Of a stretch of 59,760 bases of DNA, positions 7,802 to 19,900 are shown piece after piece. Each line of letters starts with the position of its first letter. Position 1 is the stretch's first letter. Origin of the DNA: Waterburya agarophytonicola KI4 (GTDB lineage Bacteria; Cyanobacteriota; Cyanobacteriia; Cyanobacteriales; Xenococcaceae); assembly GCF_020640915.1 (NCBI RefSeq), contig NZ_JADWDC010000025.1:1-59760 (forward strand). The letters run 5' to 3'. Below the pieces are notes generated by a model, which was given only the letters and a program-made list of their open reading frames with translations, searched no databases and was not told where the DNA came from. Position numbers and translations under genes: made by a program.

Positions 7802-10800
7802 TTAATTCATCCGACATCCTAAGCTTCTCATAGAACTCATAATTATTGAAGAGTCGGCAATAACAGGTAAAGATTGACGGTAAATATCGCAGGCTCGATC
7901 ATATTGTGCATTTTTAGTATAAATTTGTCCTTTTTGATTCCAAACCACAGGATCTTGAGGTTGAAGTTTGATCGCCCGATCTAATGCTGATAAAGCTTTT
8001 TTATCTTCTCCCGTCATGTCCCAAGCGGTTGCTAAACCCTTCCAGGTCAGAAAATCTTGGGAAGCAAGTTGAGCAGCTTTAGTTAAAGACTCGATCGCTT
8101 GAGTATAATTGCCTTGCTGACTGAGAGCTAATCCGAGATCGCGCCACAAGGGAGCATAATCCGATTCAATGGCAATAGCTCGATCATAACTGGCGATCGC
8201 TTGAGTTAAATTGTTTTGGTTATTTTGATAAATCAATCCCTTCGCTTGCCAAGCTAAATAAGAATTGGGTCGAATATCCAAAGCCCGATCTAAAGCTGAC
8301 AAAGCCGACTCATTTTGCTCGGTTTGAGCCAGTGTTTTCCCTAATGCCAACCAACCCTGATAAAAATTGGGCTGAATTTTAACTGCTTGTTGATAGGATT
8401 GGATTGCTTGAGAATACATTTGACGTACAGCAAAAAAGTCTCCTTGACTCAGCCAAACTTTTTGATTTTGTGGCTGTTGTTTTAAAATTTTGTTGTAGTT
8501 TCTAGTCACTTCAAAATCGACCTGAGCTACTTCTTGAGGGCGATTTAATGCCTCTAAAACAATAGCTTTATCCTGCCAGAGTTTCATGTTGTATGGTTGG
8601 CTTACTTGAACTCGATTGAGTGCGGTCAAAGCATCATAATATTTACCCAACTTGATCAAGTTTTTCGCCAGATCGCTTAAGAAAACTGCATTGAGGCGAT
8701 CTATTTCCAAGGCTTTTTGCTGCATCATCAAAGCAGATTCATAATCAGTCAACTCATACAAAGCTTTGCCTCGATGGTTGTATAGTTGTCCGCTATCCTT
8801 TTCTAAGGCTAATGCCCGATCGTATAAAGCGATCGCTTCTGGGAATCGTTCTAACTTATATAAAGTATCCCCTTGTTTTTTCCAGCTTTGCCAATCAGTT
8901 TTATCTAATCGTGCTGCCTCGGCATAAGCTTCTAGAGCTTCGGGATAGCGTTGTAAACTATAGAGAGCATCTCCTCTTCCAGACCAAGCAATAGTACTCT
9001 CTGGCTTAAGATCGATCGCTTTAGTAATAATATCAAGGGCAGCTTGGGGTTCTTTGGGTAATAAACTATTGCCCCGATACCAGTAATATATTGGTCGAAC
9101 TGTAGGAAAAGCAAATTCAATACTGCCCAACAAACAAATAACTCCCAATATCCCAATCGCCAAAAATGTTCCGATTTTTAACTTGGGTGTTTTAAGGCGA
9201 TTTGTAATTCTGTTTGATGATTTTCGAGGCTGTTTGCTAGCTCGATCTAAGACATTAATTTTTTGCAGATCCCGAAGAGCTTTTTCGGCTGATGGATAAC
9301 GCTGTCCTAAATCTAGATCGATCATTTTGTCGATTATTTTAACCAAACGACGATCTATCTGAAGATTTTGCGCCCACAAAAGTTTTCCTGTTTGTTTATT
9401 TCTGACGATAGTAGCTGGTTTAATATTGGTTAAAGCTTCGATCGCGCTCATCCCCAAAGCATATAAATCGCTATTAATAGTGGGTCTACCAGCAATTTGT
9501 TCGGGAGACCAATAATTACTTTTATCCTCTTGTCGACTGGAGTCTATCGTCACATTGGGTGGATTTTTGATATCCATCAAGATCCCAAAGTCAGTGATGA
9601 CAACCTGCCGATTATCAGAGCGAATCATTAAATTTGAAGGCTTGATATTCCGATGAATGATCCGATTTTGATGAATAAAATTAAGTACGGAAAGACTACT
9701 AGCTAAAATTCTGACCACTTCCAAAGTTGACAAGTTTTGCTGCTCAATCTTTTGAGCTAAATTCTCTCCCTGAATATATTCTTGAACTAGATAAAATTCC
9801 TCATTCTCTTCAAAATGATCCCATAACTGGGGAATTTGATCGTGGTATCCCAATCTTTCTAAGATAGACAATTCTTCCGCAAATCTTCTTTCGATTTTGA
9901 CTTTTCCCGAACCATGAATGTTTGGCAATTCAATCTGTTTGATCAAACAAGGAGATTGATACTGCCGGTGAAGATTGTCAGCCAAATATGTCTCAACTCC
10001 ACTTTTACCACCTAAATAGCTGGCGATCAAGTAACGTCCTCCCACCACCTGCTTAATCCTTAGCAAAGGTCGTAAATCCTGCAAGACATCTAGAGCAGAA
10101 CTATATCTTATATCTAGATGGGGTGACATCATTTTCTCTAGAATACCTTGGAGTTTAAGACTGATTTGACACTGAGTTTGCCAACTTATTTTAGCTTCTT
10201 CCATTTCTTGCGGAGATCGCCCTGTCAAAGCATAAACAGTAGATCTAGCTAAAGCATAAATATCGCTTTTAAAGTGAGATTGTCCTACTTTTTGCTCGGG
10301 TGCAACATAGGCTAAATTCCCCAACGATTTGCCACTAATTAATTCTCCTTTGAGATTGATTTCTGTAGATTCAATTTCACGAATAGCACCAAAATCAATT
10401 AAAACAAAGCTATTGTCTTGCTTGCGTTTGATTAAATGAATTGGTTGAACATCGCGATGAATGACATTAGTTTTATGGATAAAATCTAAAATCCTCAAAA
10501 CATCTTGAACGAGGTAAATAGCATCTACTTCATTAAATAACTTGCGTTCTACTGTTGTTTCTAAATTGTCTCCGTCAATATATTCCCGAACTAAATAAAA
10601 TTGCTGATTTTCAATAAAATAATTGTAAAACTGAGGAATTTGTGGATGATCTCCCAGTCTCTCTAGCACATCAACTTCTTTAATGAGGTGTTGTTTAATT
10701 AATTCCCAGTTTATTTCGTTATCGTAGTTAGGATTTAGCTGCTCCAAAGCACACCTAGCATCTCCCGTCGCCTGTAAATCTTTAGCTAGGTAAGTTTTAC

Positions 10801-10933
10801 TTGTTTCTTCTCTACCTAATTTTTGAATAATCTGATAGCGATTACCAACAATTGAGCCAGGAACGTGCATTATTTTTTTAGACTTAATAATTTTAGAAGC
10901 AGAATTTGATAAGTCTCGATGAGGAGTAGGCAT
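7802..10933 (-). CDS. Double Ser/Thr (pseudo)kinase with transmembrane segment and TPR repeats
   Basis: A 1043-residue protein with kinase-like domain 1 (about residues 30-290), kinase-like domain 2 (300-560), one transmembrane segment (588-609), and TPR repeats (618 to the end, about eleven). Domain 1 has lost the glycine-rich loop (LGREETS), the VAIK lysine (E64 in CALEQL) and the catalytic-loop Asn (H166), but keeps HRD (159-161) and DFG (180-182). Domain 2 keeps the lysine (K332), catalytic-loop Asn (N434) and DFG (448-450), but the HRD aspartate is Asn (HRN 427-429). Neither domain looks able to catalyse phosphotransfer alone. The layout, kinase inside and TPRs outside the membrane, suggests a sensor or scaffold. 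An alternative start is the ATG at 10870, directly before the kinase domain. The DUF4230 gene follows closely. Confidence 0.9.
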   Translation of the reverse strand: MPTPHRDLSNSASKIIKSKKIMHVPGSIVGNRYQIIQKLGREETSKTYLAKDLQATGDARCALEQLNPNYDNEINWELIKQHLIKEVDVLERLGDHPQIPQFYNYFIENQQFYLVREYIDGDNLETTVERKLFNEVDAIYLVQDVLRILDFIHKTNVIHRDVQPIHLIKRKQDNSFVLIDFGAIREIESTEINLKGELISGKSLGNLAYVAPEQKVGQSHFKSDIYALARSTVYALTGRSPQEMEEAKISWQTQCQISLKLQGILEKMMSPHLDIRYSSALDVLQDLRPLLRIKQVVGGRYLIASYLGGKSGVETYLADNLHRQYQSPCLIKQIELPNIHGSGKVKIERRFAEELSILERLGYHDQIPQLWDHFEENEEFYLVQEYIQGENLAQKIEQQNLSTLEVVRILASSLSVLNFIHQNRIIHRNIKPSNLMIRSDNRQVVITDFGILMDIKNPPNVTIDSSRQEDKSNYWSPEQIAGRPTINSDLYALGMSAIEALTNIKPATIVRNKQTGKLLWAQNLQIDRRLVKIIDKMIDLDLGQRYPSAEKALRDLQKINVLDRASKQPRKSSNRITNRLKTPKLKIGTFLAIGILGVICLLGSIEFAFPTVRPIYYWYRGNSLLPKEPQAALDIITKAIDLKPESTIAWSGRGDALYSLQRYPEALEAYAEAARLDKTDWQSWKKQGDTLYKLERFPEAIALYDRALALEKDSGQLYNHRGKALYELTDYESALMMQQKALEIDRLNAVFLSDLAKNLIKLGKYYDALTALNRVQVSQPYNMKLWQDKAIVLEALNRPQEVAQVDFEVTRNYNKILKQQPQNQKVWLSQGDFFAVRQMYSQAIQSYQQAVKIQPNFYQGWLALGKTLAQTEQNESALSALDRALDIRPNSYLAWQAKGLIYQNNQNNLTQAIASYDRAIAIESDYAPLWRDLGLALSQQGNYTQAIESLTKAAQLASQDFLTWKGLATAWDMTGEDKKALSALDRAIKLQPQDPVVWNQKGQIYTKNAQYDRACDIYRQSLPVIADSSIIMSSMRSLGCRMN

Positions 10934-11149
10934 GATTAATCTTAGTCAAAAAATAAAGCAGCCGTTTGGATCGAGATTGAGATGTTATCTATGGTTCTAT
11001 CGTGAATCTTGGATATTTTTATCTTATAAATATATAAATATAAGTCATAAGCCCCTCGACAATTTTCATTATTCATACTTTTACCAAGGTCAAACTACAC
11101 GAGTAGAAAAATTGACACAACCATAGATGCCATATTGTACGATCGTTTT

Positions 11150-12355
11150 TTAATTCCTGGTTAAAGTTCGTCTATTCAAGGGAATTTGTTTGAGTTGAAC
11201 TACTTCTCCAGTGTTACTTTCTCTGGCTACCCGCACCAATAAACCAGCCAGCAACAAAGACGCAATAATTGAATTGATTCCGTAGCTAAAAAAAGGTAGT
11301 GGTAAACCTGTTGTGGGCAAAGAACCTGTCGCTACAGCAATATTAATCAGCGACTGTCCGACAATAAACACCATTGAACCGATTGCTACCAGCCTGGGTA
11401 TAGTTTGATGGCATTTTATGGCTACTCTCAAAGCCAAAGTACCATAACCGATAATGATAGACAGTAGTAACAGAGATCCTATAAAACCAAATTCCTCGGC
11501 ATATACTGCAAAGATAAAGTCTGTAGAACGAATTGGCAGATATGATAATTTTTGTTGAGATAAACCAAATCCAGAACCATTAAAACTGCCTGATGCGATC
11601 GCTAGTAGGCTTTGAATCAACTGGTATCCTTTATTATGGTAGTCTTGCCAAGGATTTATAAAAGATGTAATTCGATCCAACTGATAAGGATTGATTGCCA
11701 CACTCAAACTTGCTACGCTTATTCCGCCAATAGAAACCGTTAAAAGTTTAGTCCAAGGTAATTCGGCAGCCACCGCAATCAGCCATAAACTCATCCCACA
11801 TAACCCCGTAGTGCTTAAATTAGGTTGTTTAAGAATCCCCGCTAATACTAAAGCAAAAACAACCATCCACACCAAACGAACTTTACTTGACAGTTGATTC
11901 CAGCGAGAAAAAATATAAGCAGCCTGTAATACCAAAAAAGGCTTGATTAATTCTGACGGTTGTAAAGAAAATGGTCCAATTGCAATCCAGCGACTGGCTC
12001 CCATTGTAGTTTTACCCAAACCTGGCACTAAGGTAGCAAAAATCAACACCAGGAAAAACAAAACCATTACAGGAGAATATTTAAGAGTTTGACCTAAAGG
12101 CTTACGAGCCATCAAGTTAAACCCGATAATACCAGCTCCAACTCCTATTAATTGTCTTTTGAAAATATATAATCCATCACCATTATTGATGATACTTTCA
12201 GGATAGGATGCTGATACTAAAGTTACCAAACCAACAATTAGCCACACACACGTCAGCCAATTTAATAAACGAGCTTCCCAAGTCCAAGATCTAATTTTTG
12301 GATCTATAAAGGGAATCAAATAACCCAGATATTGCCTCAAAACTTTAGCTTTCAC
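11150..12355 (-). CDS. ftsW: FtsW, SEDS peptidoglycan polymerase of cell division
   Basis: A 401-residue integral membrane protein with about ten hydrophobic segments. It belongs to the SEDS family that polymerises lipid II into glycan strands at the septum together with a class B penicillin-binding protein. Diagnostic pieces are GPFSLQPSELIKPFLV in the middle, the extracellular loop GSGFGLSQQKLSYLPIRSTD, the FIFAVYAEEFGF segment with its conserved acidic residues, and TTGLPLPFFSYG near the C-terminus. The family is shared with RodA; the loop sequence fits FtsW better, and cyanobacterial FtsW is usually of this length. It lies downstream of the apc operon, separated from it by an intrinsic terminator, so it probably has its own promoter. 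Confidence 0.9.
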   Translation of the reverse strand: MKAKVLRQYLGYLIPFIDPKIRSWTWEARLLNWLTCVWLIVGLVTLVSASYPESIINNGDGLYIFKRQLIGVGAGIIGFNLMARKPLGQTLKYSPVMVLFFLVLIFATLVPGLGKTTMGASRWIAIGPFSLQPSELIKPFLVLQAAYIFSRWNQLSSKVRLVWMVVFALVLAGILKQPNLSTTGLCGMSLWLIAVAAELPWTKLLTVSIGGISVASLSVAINPYQLDRITSFINPWQDYHNKGYQLIQSLLAIASGSFNGSGFGLSQQKLSYLPIRSTDFIFAVYAEEFGFIGSLLLLSIIIGYGTLALRVAIKCHQTIPRLVAIGSMVFIVGQSLINIAVATGSLPTTGLPLPFFSYGINSIIASLLLAGLLVRVARESNTGEVVQLKQIPLNRRTLTRN

Positions 12356-12429
12356 TCTTTGACGTTATTTATCATTTGCTTATTTTGCTTTTCAAAGGTA
12401 ACAGATAACCATTGGAAAATAACAAAATA

Positions 12430-12458
12430 ATAAAAAAGAGGTCTACTAGACCCCTCTT
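12430..12458 (-). terminator. Intrinsic terminator of the apc operon
   Basis: On the minus strand, just after the apcC stop, the RNA would form AAGAGG(GG)TCT-AGT-AGACCTCTT followed at once by TTTTTATT. The stem has nine pairs with a two-base bulge, a three-base loop and a U-tract: a textbook Rho-independent terminator. Confidence 0.85.
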
Positions 12459-12483
12459 CTACTCAAGTGTGGCAATATTCTGC

Positions 12484-12687
12484 CTAAGATAAACCAGTAT
12501 TCATCCCTTGTTTGCCCGTATCCAAAGTGACAGAAATAATTTTTCCGCCCATTTTCTGGATGCGTTGCTGTTCGCGAAACCAGTTATCGTAAGGGACGAG
12601 TTTTTCAAAGTAAGTATTCTGCAATTCTCTTTGAGTGCGAATTCTAGTCTGACTAGGGACACAAGCCTTTACCCTAAACATACGCAT
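12484..12687 (-). CDS. apcC: ApcC, allophycocyanin core linker (Lc7.8)
   Basis: A 67-residue linker that caps the outer trimers of allophycocyanin core cylinders in the phycobilisome and tunes their energy transfer. It matches the CpcD-like linker fold from the first residue: MRMFRVKACVPSQTRIRTQ, LQNTYFEKLVPYDNWF, and QRIQKMGGKIISVTL. The length is typical. The upstream sequence on the minus strand carries an AAGGAGAA-type ribosome-binding site about eight bases before the ATG. It is the last gene of the apcEABC cluster, 353 bases after apcB; the spacer can form a long stem-loop that may lower its expression relative to apcAB. Confidence 0.96.
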   Translation of the reverse strand: MRMFRVKACVPSQTRIRTQRELQNTYFEKLVPYDNWFREQQRIQKMGGKIISVTLDTGKQGMNTGLS

Positions 12688-12891
12688 GAGATAAGTTCTC
12701 CTTATTTAATAAAAAAAAGTTTAATTTTCCTGTTGTAAATTGCGGGACAGCTTGTTGCGTGGGTTCAATACTTGCAGCCAAGGCTCTCTCGCATTAAAAG
12801 TGCTATCAAGATTGCGATCTACAAAAAATCTTTGGCTATTTTGTGCTTTACTCTTGTTTGAGAATATATGAAACAGCCTTAAAACACCAAA

Positions 12892-12996
12892 ATTCGGGAG
12901 TCAGGAGTCAATACTAGATCGTCTAAACTTATTTTTCTTTCGCGCTCGAAAAATTAAGCTTTATTAGAACTAGCACTCACTCTAGACTTCCCGAAT
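12892..12996 (-). promoter_or_regulatory. Long stem-loop in the apcB-apcC spacer
   Basis: The outer arms ATTCGGGAAGTC (12985-12996, read on the minus strand) and GACTCCCGAAT (12892-12902) pair with one unpaired base. Inside, an AU-rich pair of arms around CTTAATTTTTCG and CGAAAGAAAAATAAG can also pair. This could be a partial terminator or RNA processing site that separates abundant apcAB mRNA from scarcer apcABC mRNA. Pairing is seen; the regulatory role is inferred. Confidence 0.5.
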
Positions 12997-13040
12997 CTGT
13001 ACGTTTACTATTTCAAGATAAACCCAGGATACTAAAAGAC

Positions 13041-13526
13041 TTAGCTTAATCCAGAGCAGACATAGTCAAAATAAACGCCCATTTCTTTACCAGCATCAGC
13101 ACCAACTAAGCTAGCAGTAACTTCTTTCATAGCTTGGATAGCTTGAACTGTAGAAGCAACAGGAACTCCTAAAGAGTTGTAAGTTTCTTTCAATCCGTTA
13201 AGTACGCGCTCGTCTAGAATGGAAGGATCTCCAGCTAGCATTGCATAAGTAGAATAACGAAGATAGTAGTCTAAGTCACGGATACAAGCGGCATAGCGAC
13301 GAGTAGTATACATATTACCGCCAGGACGAGTAACATCAGAATATAGCAAGGATTTTGCTACTGCTTCTTTAACGATGCTCGCTGCGTTAGCACTAATTAC
13401 GCTTGCTGCACGAACTCTTAGTTGACCAGTTTGAAAATAGTTTTTTAGCTTATCCATAGCAGCACCATCGAGGTATCTGCCTTGAACGTCAGCTGAATTA
13501 ATTACAGAGGTAATTGCGTCTTGCAT
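13041..13526 (-). CDS. apcB: ApcB, allophycocyanin beta subunit
   Basis: A 161-residue bilin-binding globin-like subunit of the phycobilisome core. It pairs with ApcA to form the (alpha-beta) monomer of allophycocyanin, which accepts energy from phycocyanin and passes it to the terminal emitters. The chromophore cysteine lies in [16 protein letters not shown] (position 81 by family numbering), and the [12 protein letters not shown] stretch before it includes the conserved Asn that is methylated in this family. The N-terminal helix [19 protein letters not shown] is characteristic. The gene lies 109 bases downstream of apcA and is surely co-transcribed with it. Confidence 0.97.
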   Translation of the reverse strand: MQDAITSVINSADVQGRYLDGAAMDKLKNYFQTGQLRVRAASVISANAASIVKEAVAKSLLYSDVTRPGGNMYTTRRYAACIRDLDYYLRYSTYAMLAGDPSILDERVLNGLKETYNSLGVPVASTVQAIQAMKEVTASLVGADAGKEMGVYFDYVCSGLS

Positions 13527-13635
13527 AGTTTTGTTTCCTTATCTTACCTAGTCTTAAATGTTTAACACTGATAAGTTAGTGTATTTTTTGAAAAAGTTTG
13601 TTCCTGATATATGAGCAGTGAAGTACGGTTAAATA

Positions 13636-14121
13636 CTACTGCATAGCTCCGATAACATAATCGAAGTAAGAAGCAGCTTCTGTAGTGTCTTCAGCAGACA
13701 TCATGGAAGTAGCTACACTTTTCATTTCGCGGATGCTTTGAGCAATAGCACCTACATCAGTACCAAGAGAGTTGTACATCTCTTTAGCACCAACTAGACC
13801 AATTTCTTCAATTGGAGTTACATCACCAGCCACTACACCGTAAGTGATTAGGCGTAGGTAGTAGTCCATGTCACGAAGACAAGTTGCAGTCATTTCTTCG
13901 CCGTAAGCGTTTCCGCCAGGAGAAACAACATCAGGACGTTTTTGGAACAATTGATCGCCAGCTTGTTTAACAATACGCTCGCGAGACTCAGTTAAAGTTT
14001 GAGCGATGCGTAGACGGCTTTCACCACTTGTAACAAAAGACTTAATTCTATCTAACTCGCCAGGGCTCAAGTAGCGAGCCTCTGCGTCAGCATTCACGAT
14101 GGATTTCGTGACAATACTCAT
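13636..14121 (-). CDS. apcA: ApcA, allophycocyanin alpha subunit
   Basis: A 161-residue allophycocyanin alpha subunit. The bilin cysteine is in [15 protein letters not shown], and the start [19 protein letters not shown] is the family N-terminus. It binds one phycocyanobilin and associates with ApcB into trimers that stack as the core cylinders. The start is well supported: the minus strand has GGGAGGA, a strong Shine-Dalgarno sequence, nine bases before the ATG at 14121. A 7-base-pair hairpin lies about 40 bases upstream of that. Its own promoter in the long upstream spacer is likely, since core subunits are needed in much larger amounts than ApcE. Confidence 0.97.
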   Translation of the reverse strand: MSIVTKSIVNADAEARYLSPGELDRIKSFVTSGESRLRIAQTLTESRERIVKQAGDQLFQKRPDVVSPGGNAYGEEMTATCLRDMDYYLRLITYGVVAGDVTPIEEIGLVGAKEMYNSLGTDVGAIAQSIREMKSVATSMMSAEDTTEAASYFDYVIGAMQ

Positions 14122-14783
14122 CGATGGATTCCTCCCAATGATTATGAAATCAAATTAATAAACAAAACTATCACCAAAAAAAGCTGATAGTGTTAGTTGA
14201 ACGAGATTTACAGCAACCTATTAGATCCGTCAACATTAACGCCGAAGCGATTTGTTGAAGCTGATCTAAACAAGGTTCTTTAACTTAACTAGGTTCTAAA
14301 ATATAAAATCTATGTTTTGCTGCTGTTGTTCAAACTCTACTAGGTACATAGATTACTCTGTTTTGTTACCCAGTTTTCAACTTTTAGCTACAAATTAGTA
14401 TCGCAGCTTGCTCTAACTAAATGTGTAAAAGTAGCCACTGCCTTAACAAACTTTTACATAAAGTCAATACTTATTAACAAGTACTGCTTCACACTAACTT
14501 TTGCTTTTAAAATGCCCAAAAGCAAACAATATTGCTTGTCTTAAGAAGCTTGTTTTTTTATTGGAGTGATATTCCAACCTAATTATCATCTGATACTTTG
14601 TTGCAGTTGATTGCCCCCTCTTAACAGAATTTAATGTTCCAACCTACTGCGGGAACATAGATTTTTCGATAGACAAGAAGCAATCAATACTACAAGATAG
14701 CTTAACTAAAATTAATGTTAAGTCGCACCAAGAATATCGATCGCTACTTGAGTATCAGTATCTAAATCTCAACCAATTTAGAA
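14122..14783 (-). promoter_or_regulatory. Long apcE-apcA spacer, probable apcA promoter and leader
   Basis: A stretch of 662 bases without a gene. Seen: a strong ribosome-binding site GGGAGG before apcA; a hairpin with arms ACTATCA/TGATAGT (about 14169-14190); and another with arms ATGTTCC/GGAACAT (14632-14656), closer to the apcE end. I infer an internal promoter for apcABC and a long leader. No -10/-35 pair can be called with confidence. Confidence 0.5.
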
Positions 14784-17492
<2,709 letters not shown>

Positions 17493-17580
17493 TTATTTTA
17501 CTTATAGTTCAGCTTTTAGATTAAAACGTTTCGCGCTTTATCAGGGGATTTATTAAGAACTATGTATTAAGATGATGACG

Positions 17581-17649
17581 AAAAGGGCAGGGAGCGCAAC
17601 ATAACTAGACAATCATCAAAAACTTTATCTAGAGGTATTTTGCCCTTTT
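17581..17649 (-). promoter_or_regulatory. Inverted repeat in the apcE leader
   Basis: Arms AAAAGGGCA (17581-17589) and TGCCCTTTT (17641-17649) are perfect inverted repeats. Nested inside are CTAGA and TCTAG. The element lies 104-172 bases before the apcE start, between divergent genes, so it could be a leader RNA structure of apcE or an operator. The function is not known. Confidence 0.4.
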
Positions 17650-17755
17650 TGCTCTATGGCTTAGACCTGACTTTACTTCTTTACTGGTAAATTGAATTTG
17701 TTAATTTTTGTTAAAAATACTGATAATAGGGATTTATTTGAGTTTGTCTAGTTCA

Positions 17756-18826
17756 TTGTTGATTAATTTAACTGTCTTATTCGACAAGCCTACAGGTATT
17801 GCTACTTATGCTCGAAATACATTCAAGAGCTTTTCTAGTCTCAATCCAACTTTATTGTCTTCACAAAAATTAGGCAATTTCTTTCACTATGCTGTCCCTG
17901 ATGATATGACTCCCGCCCAAGGTAGTCGAGGACATTTTAAAAGGTTATTGTGGACGCAATTTAAACTGCCTCAGATCTACCAGAAGTTAAAAGCAAATCT
18001 GATTTATTCCCCCATACCAGAAGCACCCCTGTATAATGAGTGTCGCTATGTGGTGATGTGTCACGATCTAATTCCGTTGCGTTTTCCTCGTGCAACTTCT
18101 CCTTTGACTAATTATTTTCGTTATGTTGTTCCTCAAGTTCTAAAACAAGCAAAACATATTATCTGTAATTCTGAGGCTACGGCTAAAGATATTGTAGATT
18201 TTTATGGGATTAATTCTGATAAGATTACGCCAATTTTATTGGGATACGATCGCGATAATTTCTATCCTCGAAAAGAATCATTCTTTAAGATTGAAAATCC
18301 CTATTTTTTATATCTTGGTCGTCAAGATACCTATAAAAACTTAAAGGGTTTAATTAATGCTTTTGCTGCCATACCTAATAAAGAATATTATCTAGCGATC
18401 GCAGGTTCTAAAGACCTCCGTTTTACACCCAAGTTAGAACAACAAATCAAAGAATTAAAGTTAGAAGATCGAGTTGTCTTGCTTGACTATTTAGACTATC
18501 AAGAATTACCTATAGTTATGAGTAAGGCGATCGCTTTAGTATTCCCTACTTTTTGGGAAGGTTTTGGACTTCCCGTATTAGAAGCAATGGCTTGTGGAAC
18601 TCCTGTAATCACTTCTAATTTAGCTTCTTTGCCCGAAATAACAGGTGATGCAGCAATTTTAATCGATCCTTATAATACTGCTGCTATTACTTCGGCGATG
18701 ATAGAAATCGGACGAGATGGAACAATGCGATCGCAATTGAGCCAATGGGGAATTCAACAAGCACAAAACTTTAGTTGGCATCAAACAGGTGCCGCTACCA
18801 AAGAGGTTTTAGAAAGATATATTTAG
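17756..18826 (+). CDS. Family 4 glycosyltransferase
   Basis: A GT-B fold retaining glycosyltransferase (GT4/group 1), probably for exopolysaccharide or lipopolysaccharide sugars. The first domain has [13 protein letters not shown] and the acceptor-side [13 protein letters not shown]. The donor-binding domain has [18 protein letters not shown], then [26 protein letters not shown] (the EX7E motif, E-G-F-G-L-P with E in LEAMA) and [14 protein letters not shown]. No ATG stands near the N-terminus. The frame is open from a TTG at 17708, but the family usually starts with a short strand right before the PTGI motif. A TTG at 17756 (reading [14 protein letters not shown] after the initiator) is therefore the better start. 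The gene is divergent from apcE. Confidence 0.85.
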   Translation: MLINLTVLFDKPTGIATYARNTFKSFSSLNPTLLSSQKLGNFFHYAVPDDMTPAQGSRGHFKRLLWTQFKLPQIYQKLKANLIYSPIPEAPLYNECRYVVMCHDLIPLRFPRATSPLTNYFRYVVPQVLKQAKHIICNSEATAKDIVDFYGINSDKITPILLGYDRDNFYPRKESFFKIENPYFLYLGRQDTYKNLKGLINAFAAIPNKEYYLAIAGSKDLRFTPKLEQQIKELKLEDRVVLLDYLDYQELPIVMSKAIALVFPTFWEGFGLPVLEAMACGTPVITSNLASLPEITGDAAILIDPYNTAAITSAMIEIGRDGTMRSQLSQWGIQQAQNFSWHQTGAATKEVLERYI

Positions 18827-18841
18827 GATTTTTTAAGCTAT

Positions 18842-19813
18842 TTACTGTTTTTGAGAGCGAATAAAACTAGTAAAAGCTGTAATCAATTCTGGATTGCGCC
18901 AGCCTTTTGTTGTCTCTTCCATAATAATTTTTAAAGCTTCAGTGGAATTATAGGCTTTTTTGTGGGGGCGATCGCTTGTTAAAGCATCATAAATATCAAT
19001 TATTTGAAATATTTGGGCTAAATAGGGAATATCAGTGCCAGATAAGCCATCGGGATATCCCGTACCATCCCAACGTTCATGATGGTGACGAATAATAGGT
19101 AATACTCCACTACGATTCCGTAATGGCTGACAAATTTCCTCTCCAATCAAAACGTGCTGTCTAATTAATTCTTTTTCTGCTGCGGTTAACTCTCCTGCTT
19201 TGAGCATGACGGCATCGGGAATTGCGATCGTACCGATATCATGGAGATGAGCAGCAAAGCCGAGGTCGTCAATTTCCTTCGCAGTCAAACCAAGATACTC
19301 GGCAAAAGACTTAACCAAAGAAGCTACGCGAACGCTACCGCCACTATTAACCGAACGGTTATCCACTGCTTTGGCGATGGTAAATAGTACCTGTTCTGTT
19401 TGATCTAAGCCATCATTGAGACGTTTTTGGTTAATTAAAGATTTTACCCTGGTAGACAACTCAATTCTATTGAGAGGCTTGAGTAAAATATCATCTCCAC
19501 CAGCTTCCATAACTTTGATCCGATACTCTCGACTATCTGAAAGGGCTGTCAAGACGATGGGTATGTTAGCGGTGCGGTAATCTTTTTTTAGTTGCCGACA
19601 AAAAGCAAAGCTATCAAAGCCAAGCATTATTGCATCCAGGAGAATTAAATCTGGTTGTTGTTTATTTATGCTATCGAGAATTGCTAACTTGTTATTTGCT
19701 TCTATTACGTCGTAACCATCTAATGACAAAAGATCGATTGCGGTCATACGACTATGAGGATTATCATCAACGATCAAAATTTTAGCTGCTGTAAAATTAG
19801 AATTATTGCTCAT
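18842..19813 (-). CDS. Response regulator with HD-GYP phosphodiesterase domain
   Basis: A two-domain signalling protein. The receiver domain starts at ILIVDDNPHSRM and keeps the phospho-acceptor Asp in LILLDAIM, the Thr/Ser of IVLTALSDS and the Lys of LLKPLNR. The C-terminal HD-GYP domain keeps the HD pair in AHLHDIGTIAIPDAV and the GYP signature HHERWDGTGYPDGLSG. HD-GYP domains hydrolyse cyclic di-GMP, so the protein likely lowers this second messenger when phosphorylated by an unknown histidine kinase. The frame reaches an ATG at 19900, but MSNNSNFTAAKILIVDD at 19813 gives the usual spacing. No cognate kinase is adjacent. It converges with the family 4 glycosyltransferase gene. Confidence 0.9.
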   Translation of the reverse strand: MSNNSNFTAAKILIVDDNPHSRMTAIDLLSLDGYDVIEANNKLAILDSINKQQPDLILLDAIMLGFDSFAFCRQLKKDYRTANIPIVLTALSDSREYRIKVMEAGGDDILLKPLNRIELSTRVKSLINQKRLNDGLDQTEQVLFTIAKAVDNRSVNSGGSVRVASLVKSFAEYLGLTAKEIDDLGFAAHLHDIGTIAIPDAVMLKAGELTAAEKELIRQHVLIGEEICQPLRNRSGVLPIIRHHHERWDGTGYPDGLSGTDIPYLAQIFQIIDIYDALTSDRPHKKAYNSTEALKIIMEETTKGWRNPELITAFTSFIRSQKQ

Positions 19814-19900
19814 CTTAGAACTTCCAATCGTCGCTAAAGGAAACTCGCCAACTTTTTTCATTATTTTTTTGCTATTGAAGATTTTTAATAAAATAGCCAA

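Noticed and set aside
10932-11126. Plus-strand frame of 64 codons
   Set aside because: Its start overlaps the divergent kinase gene start, the sequence is low-complexity, and it has no family-like pattern. It more likely overlaps the kinase promoter.
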